DNA from: JBBQSF01 sp038214085
GTDB lineage: Bacteria > Bacteroidota > Bacteroidia > Bacteroidales > CG2-30-32-10
Direction of reading: 5' to 3'
DNA: 21,638 nt
Assembly (NCBI GenBank): GCA_038214085.1
Contig: JBBQSF010000046.1
Location: 1 to 21,638 of the forward strand
The notes beneath the pieces are model-generated. The model did not search any database. It was not told the origin of the DNA and saw only the letters and a list, made by a program, of their open reading frames with translations. Position 1 is the first letter of the stretch. Each line of letters begins with the position of its first letter. Both the position numbers and the translations under genes were made by a program. Positions 15,168 to 21,638 of the stretch are shown one piece after another.

Positions 15168-16409
15168 TTATGATTTGATAAAAATAGTTTCAGATTTTTT
15201 TTTTGGCTTAAAAATTTTCTTTTTTATTACCATCAGCATTTTAACAAATCCAATCGAAAGTCTTTTTAAATAATAGAAACAGAGAAGTTTTTTATTTTTA
15301 ATTTTATAATTCTGATACATAAATTCTTTCTTCGGAAACATATCCCCGAGCAAATAAAACATTTTGTTTCGAAAACCTTTAACTCTTTTTAGGTTCTGAA
15401 GATTTCGTTCTGCCATAAAATCACGCTTTTTCCTTTCAATTTCCTCTTCATTGTTGCCTAGTGTATTTATAAAAATTTCCTCTGTTAATGCATTTGAATA
15501 ATGCTTGTTTCGCTGAATTATGTTTTCAGGAATTTGAGCATTATAATACTTTTTTATAAGCAGTAGATTGCCGAAAACATTTTGTGAACAATTGTTTTGG
15601 ACACAAGAGTTTTCAAATTTCTGCCAGTCAAGCTTATCCTTAAAAAATTCGAGAATATTAACGATATCGCTAATATGCCGGAGTTGGATATTGCTTATTG
15701 CATTGTGGCTATCTAGGTGAATACATAAGTGTATTAGCAAATCATTAGGAGACAAGGCAAGTGAGGAAACCCCGTGCAAGAAAACAGGGTTTGCGTTCTT
15801 CCAGAAATCATCGGTATTTATTGTGTATCCATATTGTTCGTTATGAAGTTTGTGATGAATTTCAACGCTAATATTATCTTTTACCAGTGGCGCAAAGTGC
15901 TTCTCTGTTTCTTTGATCAGTTCGCTGGGGGTCACTTCCTGATCAGTATGCCCGAGTTTGAGCAGTATGTCTCTGCATGTTTCTGCATCAGTTTTTTTAA
16001 CCAAAAGATCAATATCACTCATGGGCCGAAGTCCAATATTCTGATAAATTAACTCTGAAAGATACATTCCTTTTAGGGCAATAACTTCAATATTTTTCTC
16101 TGAAAATGCAGCAATAATATTTTTAAAATGGGTTGTGAGCAATATATTGCGACTCAGAATTTTAAAATATACCTGATTTAATCGTGAAATTATACTTTCG
16201 GGGATTTTACAAACATTTTTACTGGCAGTTAAATTTTTCCTTACCACAGGAGCAATTCCATTGCAGATAACAATATCCACAAACGAATTCCAATCGGTAA
16301 TTTTAGGAATGAGCTGATCTATTTGTAAAACATCATCGATATCCGGGAAAAGTTTTGAACTCAGGATAATAAGTTTGTCATCAGATGAAAGTTCGTTAAA
16401 AGTTGCCAT
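15168..16409 (-). CDS. Nucleotidyltransferase-fold protein (NTP_transf_5-like)
   Basis: A 413-residue cytoplasmic protein. LKGMYLSELIYQ (112-123) and MSDIDLLV (130-137) match the signature of uncharacterised NTP_transf_5-type nucleotidyltransferases: LKG, then R-P-M-x-D-I-D with Asp132 and Asp134 as likely metal ligands, and VEIHHKL (182-188) supplying a third acidic residue (Glu183). The C-terminus is strongly basic (KKKIFKPKKKSE). I recall such proteins near polysaccharide and peptide-modification clusters in other genomes; no such genes are next to it here. The substrate is unknown. A -7 element lies only 4 bases upstream of the start codon. Confidence 0.8.
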   Translation of the reverse strand: MATFNELSSDDKLIILSSKLFPDIDDVLQIDQLIPKITDWNSFVDIVICNGIAPVVRKNLTASKNVCKIPESIISRLNQVYFKILSRNILLTTHFKNIIAAFSEKNIEVIALKGMYLSELIYQNIGLRPMSDIDLLVKKTDAETCRDILLKLGHTDQEVTPSELIKETEKHFAPLVKDNISVEIHHKLHNEQYGYTINTDDFWKNANPVFLHGVSSLALSPNDLLIHLCIHLDSHNAISNIQLRHISDIVNILEFFKDKLDWQKFENSCVQNNCSQNVFGNLLLIKKYYNAQIPENIIQRNKHYSNALTEEIFINTLGNNEEEIERKKRDFMAERNLQNLKRVKGFRNKMFYLLGDMFPKKEFMYQNYKIKNKKLLCFYYLKRLSIGFVKMLMVIKKKIFKPKKKSETIFIKS

Positions 16410-16413
16410 TATG

Positions 16414-16421
16414 CAAAAATA
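16414..16421 (-). promoter_or_regulatory. -7 element abutting the nucleotidyltransferase start
   Basis: The minus strand reads TATTTTTG, then CATA, then ATG. With the usual start point 5-7 bases after the -7 element the mRNA would begin at the start codon, unless another promoter further upstream is used. No -33 TTG is apparent. Confidence 0.35.
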
Positions 16422-16554
16422 GTGAATATTTCTCTGTTCTTTCCTGATAAAGGTTTTTTTTGGCCCTTTCTCGTTGATAAAAGTTGCATTTACTAATTGA
16501 ACTTACGATACTTCTTTGTTGCGATTAAGTTTTTTAAAATTGAAAATTTTAATG

Positions 16555-16562
16555 TAAATTTG
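16555..16562 (+). promoter_or_regulatory. -7 element of the sigma-54 activator/lptE/secG operon
   Basis: TAAATTTG fits TAnnTTTG and lies 21 bases before the ATG at 16584. The -33 region is a T run rather than a clean TTG. Confidence 0.5.
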
Positions 16563-16583
16563 CAGTTCTTTTGGCGTATTATC

Positions 16584-17822
16584 ATGGAAATTCAGAGTAT
16601 CAAACAGCGCTTCGGTATTATAGGAAATTCAGCTTTGCTGGATAGGGCAATTGATATTGCTGCACAAGTTGCTTCTACCGATCTTACTGTATTTATTACC
16701 GGCGAAAGTGGTGCAGGTAAAGAAGTGTTTCCGAAAATTATTCACCAGTTGAGCACCCGTAAACACGGTCCGTACATTGCTGTGAACTGTGGTGCCATTC
16801 CTGAAGGAACGATTGATTCTGAATTATTCGGTCATGAAAAGGGCTCTTTTACCGGCGCACATGAAGCCCGTAAGGGTTATTTTGAAGTGGTTAATAAAGG
16901 AACAATTTTTCTCGACGAAGTTGCTGATCTACCATTGTCCACTCAGGTCCGTTTGCTCCGGGTTCTGGAATCAGGTGAATTTATGAAAGTAGGCTCATCA
17001 AATGTGATTAAAACCGACGTGCGGGTTGTTGCAGCAACCAATATTAACATTTCTGAAGCTATTCGTACAGGTAAATTTCGTGAGGATCTTTTTTACCGCC
17101 TTAATACTGTTCCTGTTTACATTCCGCCTTTACGTGAGCGAAAAGACGATATCATACTTTTGTTCCGAAAATTTACTTCAGATTTTGCCGAGAAATACCG
17201 AATGCCCGAACTGCAACTCGATTTTGAAGCACAGAAACTACTTGCTGATTACCGCTGGCCTGGAAATGTTAGGCAGCTAAAAAATATTACTGAACAAATA
17301 TCTATTATCGAAAGCAAGCGAATTATTACTGCTGAAATTCTTAACCGTTATCTTCCCAGGCAAACGGGTACAGATCTGCCGATTTTGTTTTCAGGTGAAA
17401 AAAATAATCCTGATTTTTCGGAACGCGATATTCTGTATAAAGTATTGTTCGACATGAAAAAGGATATCAACGATTTAAAGAAGCTCGTTTATGAGAATAT
17501 TCTCGAAGATACTAGAGATAAAAATTCGTTTTCGGGAGATAATACTTCGATAGTAAAGAATACAATAACTGATTTGCAGCCTTTTCAAACATCCGATCCT
17601 GCAATAACAATACATGCAAAATCAGCAGATTCGCATAACGAAGCCATCGAGGATTCGGAGGAAGTGATCGAAGATTCATTATCCTTACAGAAAAATGAGG
17701 AAGAAATGATATGTAAAGCTCTTGAAAAGCACAAGGGAAAACGCAAAAATGCCGCAAGCGAGTTGGGTATTTCAGAACGAACCTTGTATCGCAAAATTAA
17801 AGAATACGATATTTCACAATGA
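16584..17822 (+). CDS. Sigma-54-dependent Fis-family transcriptional activator without sensor domain
   Basis: An AAA+ enhancer-binding protein that remodels sigma-54 RNA polymerase. The AAA+ domain begins almost at once (residue 10, FGIIGNS) and has Walker A GESGAGKE (40-47), the sigma-54 contact loop as GSFTGA (87-92, usually GAFTGA), Walker B GTIFLDEV (106-113), FREDLFYRL, PPLRER and WPGNVRQL. A long acidic linker (about 290-365) leads to a C-terminal Fis-type helix-turn-helix (about 370-410, KNAASELGISERTLYRKI). No receiver, GAF or PAS domain is present, so it is either constitutive or controlled by expression. The frame is open to an upstream TTG at 16497, but ATG at 16584 is chosen since homology starts there and a -7 element lies between. 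It is first in an operon and overlaps lptE by 4 bp. The 412-residue length fits Bacteroidota homologues. Confidence 0.92.
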   Translation: MEIQSIKQRFGIIGNSALLDRAIDIAAQVASTDLTVFITGESGAGKEVFPKIIHQLSTRKHGPYIAVNCGAIPEGTIDSELFGHEKGSFTGAHEARKGYFEVVNKGTIFLDEVADLPLSTQVRLLRVLESGEFMKVGSSNVIKTDVRVVAATNINISEAIRTGKFREDLFYRLNTVPVYIPPLRERKDDIILLFRKFTSDFAEKYRMPELQLDFEAQKLLADYRWPGNVRQLKNITEQISIIESKRIITAEILNRYLPRQTGTDLPILFSGEKNNPDFSERDILYKVLFDMKKDINDLKKLVYENILEDTRDKNSFSGDNTSIVKNTITDLQPFQTSDPAITIHAKSADSHNEAIEDSEEVIEDSLSLQKNEEEMICKALEKHKGKRKNAASELGISERTLYRKIKEYDISQ

Positions 17823-18322
17823 AGAAATCAATAATTTATATTGTACTGCTTCTTCTGGTATTGCCAGGATGTAAAATTAAATATTCTTTAACATCAGGAA
17901 GTATCGACCCTAAATTAAAAACCATTTCAATTCAGTATTTCCCTAACAATGCCTCAATGATTCAGCCCTCACTGAGCCAGTCGTTTACCGAAGCTTTGCG
18001 CGATAAATTTACTTCACAAAGCAAACTTGATCTTGTAACTAGAGGCGGTGATTTGAATATCGAAGGCTCAATAACTGGATATTCTATTCAGCCTGTAGCA
18101 ATTCAGGGAAATGAAACGGCGGCCCTAAACAGGCTTACTATTACTGTTAATGTTAAGTTTACCAATAAGCTGAACGAGCAGGAGAACTTTGATACAAGTT
18201 TTTCACGTTTTGAAGATTTTCAGGCTAGTCTAGCAATATCTTCTATAGAAGAATCGCTGATTAAAAGCATCAGTACAACGCTAGTAGACGATATTTTTAA
18301 CCGTGCACTCGTTAACTGGTAA
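17819..18322 (+). CDS. lptE: LptE-family LPS-assembly lipoprotein
   Basis: A 167-residue outer-membrane lipoprotein expected to plug LptD and help place lipopolysaccharide in the outer leaflet. The signal peptide ends in the lipobox LPGC (Cys18). It then reads KIKYSLTSGSI, TISIQYFPNNA and a long helix TEALRDKF, the layout of Bacteroidota LptE. It shares ATGA with the stop of the upstream regulator, so the two are translationally coupled. Sequence conservation across phyla is low, so the symbol rests on fold-like layout and gene order. Confidence 0.85.
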   Translation: MKKSIIYIVLLLLVLPGCKIKYSLTSGSIDPKLKTISIQYFPNNASMIQPSLSQSFTEALRDKFTSQSKLDLVTRGGDLNIEGSITGYSIQPVAIQGNETAALNRLTITVNVKFTNKLNEQENFDTSFSRFEDFQASLAISSIEESLIKSISTTLVDDIFNRALVNW

Positions 18323-18325
18323 ATT

Positions 18326-18931
18326 ATGGAAGCTGCTGATTTTATAAGGTTGCTCAGGCGCCCAAGATCTTTGGATATAGGCACACTTGCTGAACTTGAA
18401 CAAAAACTTGCACAGTTTCCTTATTGTTCCGCATTAAGAGTATTGTACCTGAAGAATCTTCATCTGCTTAGTTCTGAAAAGTTTTCTGAAGAGTTAAAGG
18501 TCTCCGCGGTTCTTATTCCTGACCGTAAAAAACTTTTTGAATCAGTGCACGAAACAGCTACAAATTCAGCGGAAATTCAGGTTGCAACTTCTACATACAC
18601 TGTTGAATCAGCTTTTGAAAAAGAGGAATACAGTGAATATGCCGATTCGAGATTTTTTTCAACGTTAAACAAAAAGGAAATTTCACATGAGCATTCTGGA
18701 AATTCTCTTGGATTACCAGCGGTAGAAGATGAAGAAAATGAACTTGAATTGGAAGAAAAAATAGATCTTTCGGCAGATGATGATTTTATTACCGAATCGC
18801 TGGCCCTTGTTTTTGAAAAAAAAGGCAAAATTAAGGAGGCAATTAAAACTTATGAAAAATTATGTTTGAAATATCCGGAAAAAAGCACTTACTTTGCAAC
18901 CCAAATTCAAAACTTGAGTATAAAACTTTAA
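18326..18931 (+). CDS. TPR-containing protein between lptE and secG
   Basis: A 201-residue cytoplasmic protein without signal peptide. The N-terminal part (1-65) is helical (LAELEQKLAQFPYCSALRVL). A low-complexity acidic middle (about 125-150, VEDEENELELEEKIDLSAD) follows. One clear tetratricopeptide-type helix pair is at about 153-195 (ESLALVFEKKGKIKEAIKTY, then EKLCLKYPEKSTYF). It starts 3 bp after lptE and ends 11 bp before secG, so it is in the same operon. Its job is unknown; a scaffold role is only suggested by the TPR. Confidence 0.85.
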   Translation: MEAADFIRLLRRPRSLDIGTLAELEQKLAQFPYCSALRVLYLKNLHLLSSEKFSEELKVSAVLIPDRKKLFESVHETATNSAEIQVATSTYTVESAFEKEEYSEYADSRFFSTLNKKEISHEHSGNSLGLPAVEDEENELELEEKIDLSADDDFITESLALVFEKKGKIKEAIKTYEKLCLKYPEKSTYFATQIQNLSIKL

Positions 18932-18942
18932 AAAAATAGATT

Positions 18943-19275
18943 ATGGGAGCTTTTATTTTTATTTCTGTACTGATTTTAATCATTTGTATATTACTGATTC
19001 TGGTTGTTTTAGTTCAGAATTCTAAAGGTGGCGGACTGGCCTCAAATTTTTCAGGTTCTAACCAGATAATGGGAGTTAGAAAAACAGCCGATTTTCTTGA
19101 GAAAACCACTTGGACTCTTGCTATTGCATTATTGACATTGAGTCTGGCAACAATTTTTGTAATCCCCCGCGGAGTTACCAAAACTACAACAGGTACTGAA
19201 CTGCAAGGCAAAATTGATGAAAATGCTACTCCTGTGGCAAATCCACCTGCTTCTGCACCTGCTAAAGAAGATTAA
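18943..19275 (+). CDS. secG: Preprotein translocase subunit SecG
   Basis: A small membrane subunit of SecYEG that aids protein export across the inner membrane. Two membrane segments (about 3-24 and 57-74) flank the conserved cytoplasmic loop LVQNSKGGGLASNFSG. The C-terminal tail (80-110) is polar, with an Ala/Pro-rich end, as is common in Bacteroidota SecG; the 110-residue length is normal. It is last in the operon and is followed by a terminator. All T9SS proteins in this window depend on Sec for their first export step. Confidence 0.95.
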   Translation: MGAFIFISVLILIICILLILVVLVQNSKGGGLASNFSGSNQIMGVRKTADFLEKTTWTLAIALLTLSLATIFVIPRGVTKTTTGTELQGKIDENATPVANPPASAPAKED

Positions 19276-19299
19276 TAAGTCTTTATTATAAAATATTTG

Positions 19300-19334
19300 A
19301 TGTCAGAATGTCATACGTTCTGACATTTTTTTTT
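19300..19334 (+). terminator. Rho-independent terminator after secG
   Basis: ATGTCAGAA (19300-19308) and TTCTGACAT (19318-19326) form a perfect 9-bp stem around a 9-base loop, followed by a run of nine T. It separates the secG operon from groESL. Confidence 0.9.
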
Positions 19335-19386
19335 GTTTTTAAAACCAGTTTCTGGAAAAAATGTCCTGAATAACCATTTTTTCTCC

Positions 19387-19420
19387 TTTGGCATAAAAAA
19401 TGACAAGGAGGAGTGCCAAA
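19387..19420. promoter_or_regulatory. Non-CIRCE inverted repeat upstream of groES
   Basis: TTTGGCA (19387-19393) and TGCCAAA (19414-19420) are perfect 7-bp arms 20 bp apart. The right half GAGTGCCAA differs by one base from the CIRCE half-site GAGTGCTAA, but the left half and spacing do not fit CIRCE. The left arm also resembles a sigma-54 -24 box: GG at 19390-19391, 10 bp, then GA at 19402-19403 where GC is expected. AAGGAGG at 19405-19411 is 45 bp from ATG, too far to be the ribosome binding site. Confidence 0.45.
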
Positions 19421-19456
19421 AATAAAATTATTGTTAACCAAAAAAAATACATAAAC

Positions 19457-19735
19457 ATGGCCAAATTAAGCATTAAACCATTAGCCGACAGAGTAATCGT
19501 TGAACCGGCTGCTGCTGAAGAAAAAACTGCAGGTGGAATTATTATCCCTGATACAGCAAAAGAAAAACCCCAAAAAGGTGTTGTTGTTGCCGTTGGAACC
19601 GGTAAAAAAGATGAACCCATTACCGTTAAAGTTGGGGATAAAGTTCTTTACGGAAAATATGCCGGAACAGAAATTGTCATAGACGGTAAAGATTTGCTCA
19701 TTATGAGAGAATCTGACATTTTTGCTATTGTTTAA
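19457..19735 (+). CDS. groES: Co-chaperonin GroES
   Basis: The 92-residue heptameric lid of the GroEL folding chamber. It has the N-terminal strand KLSIKPLADRVIVEP, the mobile loop around EEKTAGGIIIPD (21-32) that contacts GroEL, VGDKVLYGKYAG, and the ending DIFAIV. An in-frame ATG at 19400 would add 19 residues not found in the family, so ATG at 19457 is used. It forms an operon with groEL, 35 bp between genes, in the cytoplasm. Confidence 0.97.
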   Translation: MAKLSIKPLADRVIVEPAAAEEKTAGGIIIPDTAKEKPQKGVVVAVGTGKKDEPITVKVGDKVLYGKYAGTEIVIDGKDLLIMRESDIFAIV

Positions 19736-19770
19736 TCCAATTTAATTATCAAATTTTAAAATTATAAAAA

Positions 19771-21405
19771 ATGGCTAAAGAAATAAAATTCAATATTGAT
19801 GCCCGCGAAGAATTAAAAAGGGGTGTGGATGCTTTATCAAATGCAGTAAAAGTTACATTAGGACCAAAAGGTAGAAATGTAATCATTGAAAAGAAATTCG
19901 GTGCTCCACAGATTACCAAGGATGGTGTTACTGTTGCAAAAGAAATAGAACTTCCGATAGGAATTGAAAATATCGGGGCACAGATGGTGAAAGAAGTTGC
20001 TTCAAAAACAGCTGATATAGCCGGTGATGGTACTACAACTGCTACTGTTCTTGCTCAGTCAATCGTTGGAACCGGTATTAAAAATGTTACCGCAGGTGCA
20101 AACCCTATGGATCTTAAAAGAGGAATGGATAAAGCTGTTGAAGCAGTTGTTGCTCATCTGAAAAAACAATCAAAAGAAGTTGGAAACAGTTTTGATAAAA
20201 TTGAACAGGTTGCCACAATTTCTGCAAACAATGATTCCACAATAGGAAAACATATTGCCGATGCAATGAGAAAAGTGAAAAAAGAAGGTGTTATTACTAT
20301 TGAAGAAGCAAAAGGAACCGAAACTACTGTTAAAGTTGTTGAAGGTATGCAGTTCGACCGTGGTTATATTTCTCCTTACTTTGTTACTGATCCTGACAAA
20401 ATGGAAGCTGTTCTCGAAAATCCTTATATCCTGATTTTTGAAAAGAAAATTTCAGGAATGAAAGATCTTCTTCCTATTCTTGAAAAAACAGTTCAGTCTG
20501 GTCGTCCAATGCTTATCCTTTCCGAAGATGTTGAAGGCGAAGCTCTAGCTACTCTTGTAGTAAATAAGATTCGTGGTTCGCTTAAAATTGCCGCTGTAAA
20601 AGCTCCAGGTTTTGGCGACAGAAGAAAAGCAATGCTCGAAGATATTGCAATTCTCACAGGCGGTATCGTGATTTCGGAAGAACAGGGTTATAAACTCGAA
20701 AATGCTGATCTTTCTTATCTCGGACAAGCCGAAAAAATTACAATAGACAAGGACAATACAACTATTGTTAACGGCAAAGGCGCAAAAGAAAATATTGTTG
20801 CCCGCGTTAACCAAATTAAATCTCAAATCGAAAAAACAACTTCTGATTATGATAAGGAAAAATTGCAGGAACGTCTTGCAAAACTTTCTGGCGGAGTTGC
20901 TGTTCTCTATGTTGGCGCAGCAAGTGAAATGGAAATGAAAGAAAAGAAAGACCGCTTTGACGATGCATTGCATGCTACACGCGCAGCCATTGAAGAAGGT
21001 ATTGTTCCTGGTGGTGGCGTTGCTTATATCAGGGCTATCCCATCTCTTGATAAAGTGGAATGTGAAAATCAGGACGAAAAAACCGGTGTTGCTATTATCC
21101 GCAGAGCTCTTGAAGAACCTCTGAGAATGATTGTTGAAAATGCTGGCATCGAAGGTTCAATTGTTGTTCAGAAAGTTAGAGAAGGCAAGGACGATTTCGG
21201 ATTTAACGCACGTACTGATAAATATGAAAATTTATACAAAGCTGGTGTCATTGATCCAACCAAAGTTACACGCGTTGCACTCGAAAATGCTGCTTCAATT
21301 GCTGGTATGTTCCTGACAACTGAATGCGTAATTGCTGATATTAAAGAAAAAAATTCTCCTGCAATGCCCCAAATGCCTGGTGGCGGAATGGGAATGGATT
21401 ACTAG
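19771..21405 (+). CDS. groEL: Chaperonin GroEL (Hsp60)
   Basis: A 544-residue ATP-dependent folding chaperonin working with GroES. It has the ATP-site motifs VTLGPKGRNV (28-37) and GDGTTT (85-90), GFGDRRKAML in the apical region, the equatorial signature EEGIVPGGGVAYIRA, and a Gly/Met-rich tail ending GGGMGMDY. The length is normal and no break is seen. Codons are regular, as expected for a highly expressed gene. A strong terminator follows. Confidence 0.98.
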   Translation: MAKEIKFNIDAREELKRGVDALSNAVKVTLGPKGRNVIIEKKFGAPQITKDGVTVAKEIELPIGIENIGAQMVKEVASKTADIAGDGTTTATVLAQSIVGTGIKNVTAGANPMDLKRGMDKAVEAVVAHLKKQSKEVGNSFDKIEQVATISANNDSTIGKHIADAMRKVKKEGVITIEEAKGTETTVKVVEGMQFDRGYISPYFVTDPDKMEAVLENPYILIFEKKISGMKDLLPILEKTVQSGRPMLILSEDVEGEALATLVVNKIRGSLKIAAVKAPGFGDRRKAMLEDIAILTGGIVISEEQGYKLENADLSYLGQAEKITIDKDNTTIVNGKGAKENIVARVNQIKSQIEKTTSDYDKEKLQERLAKLSGGVAVLYVGAASEMEMKEKKDRFDDALHATRAAIEEGIVPGGGVAYIRAIPSLDKVECENQDEKTGVAIIRRALEEPLRMIVENAGIEGSIVVQKVREGKDDFGFNARTDKYENLYKAGVIDPTKVTRVALENAASIAGMFLTTECVIADIKEKNSPAMPQMPGGGMGMDY

Positions 21406-21424
21406 AAAAGTAGTTTTTTTCATA

Positions 21425-21465
21425 AATAAAAAGGCCCTTCTTGACTTCAGAAGGGCTTTTTTATT
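21425..21465 (+). terminator. Rho-independent terminator after groEL
   Basis: A stem of up to 17 bp with one G-T pair: AATAAAAAGGCCCTTCT (21425-21441), a 7-base loop, and the complement at 21449-21465 with a T run after GAAGGGC. Confidence 0.93.
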
Positions 21466-21489
21466 GACAAATAGTAATGGCAATGTTTT

Positions 21490-21608
21490 ATACCGATACT
21501 TAGTAAGAAATAGGTCAAAGACTATTTCTTGCTTAGTAGTATGGTAAATGCCGATCATGAAATCGTTGGAGTCCGTTTTTTGGACTACTACGAATTCAGT
21601 ATCGGTAT
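21490..21608. repeat. Nested inverted repeats at the right edge
   Basis: ATACCGATACT (21490-21500) is exactly complementary to AGTATCGGTAT (21598-21608), 97 bp apart. Inside lies a hairpin with AAGAAATAG (21505-21513) and CTATTTCTT (21522-21530). Its imperfect outer stem would also use the left arm of the larger repeat, so two alternative folds compete. AGTCC/GGACT forms a further small stem around 21570-21585. No gene is secure here and the window ends at 21638. It could be the edge of a mobile element or a structured RNA. Confidence 0.55.
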
Positions 21609-21638
21609 TGTGTCTAAAATCATTGATTTGCTAGGAAC

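Noticed and set aside
16497..16583. N-terminal extension of the sigma-54 activator from TTG at 16497
   Set aside because: The extra 29 residues show no domain, and the -7 element at 16555-16562 lies inside it.
19380..19425. CIRCE operator for HrcA upstream of groES
   Set aside because: Only one half-site is close to consensus; arms and spacing of the visible repeat do not fit the 9-N9-9 arrangement.
19400..19456. Upstream in-frame ATG for groES
   Set aside because: It would add 19 non-conserved residues, and the AAGGAGG lies after this ATG, not before it.
20545..20973. 142-residue minus-strand ORF inside groEL
   Set aside because: Shadow of the groEL coding strand, rich in Phe/Cys as expected for antisense of a Lys/Glu-rich gene.
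21541..21638. Possible start of a gene running off the right edge (reads MVNADHEIVGVRFLDYYEF in the first 19 codons)
   Set aside because: Only 32 codons are visible, no family is recognised, and the stretch overlaps the inverted repeats; it cannot be told from chance.
21466..21638. tRNA gene after groEL
   Set aside because: No cloverleaf, T-loop or acceptor pattern can be drawn from the hairpins present.

Overview
The window is AT-rich DNA that reads as a Bacteroidota (Bacteroidetes) chromosome. The evidence is phylum-level: three very large secreted proteins with type IX secretion system (T9SS) C-terminal sorting domains (two type A, one type B), -7 elements of the Bacteroidota form TAnnTTTG in front of several genes, few usable Shine-Dalgarno sequences, and the gene order sigma-54 activator, lptE, TPR protein, secG, groES, groEL. 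The order or genus cannot be fixed from this window.

Layout. Bases 1-207 are the 5' end of a minus-strand GH73-type glucosaminidase. It is divergent from rsmG (288-905). Bases 906-1741 contain no gene: first a mosaic of dispersed repeats with GC-rich palindromes, then a promoter region with three palindromic sites. An 1827-residue modular T9SS surface protein (1742-7225) follows, then a 61-residue peptide gene 23 bp downstream and a strong terminator. A hairpin-rich gap (7476-7965) leads to a second T9SS protein of 715 residues, a paralogue of the C-terminal third of the first. Two plus-strand lipoprotein enzymes come next: a class D beta-lactamase and an MsrB-MsrA fusion. A bidirectional terminator at 11973-12009 separates them from a minus-strand pair, a 142-residue secreted protein and an 854-residue T9SS type B protein. 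A minus-strand NTP_transf_5-type nucleotidyltransferase gene follows. The final third is housekeeping: an operon of sigma-54 activator, lptE, TPR protein and secG (16584-19275), then groES-groEL, each closed by a clear terminator. The last 170 bases hold nested inverted repeats and no secure gene.

How the parts relate. Much of the window concerns the cell envelope: wall hydrolysis, T9SS-exported surface proteins, beta-lactam hydrolysis, repair of oxidised methionine, LPS transport (LptE) and the Sec translocon (SecG). The least explained parts are the 61-residue peptide encoded directly behind the giant surface protein, the mosaic second T9SS gene with the same module at both ends, and the repeat-rich and structured spacers around them. 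None of these is proved to be a new system; they are the best candidates in the window.
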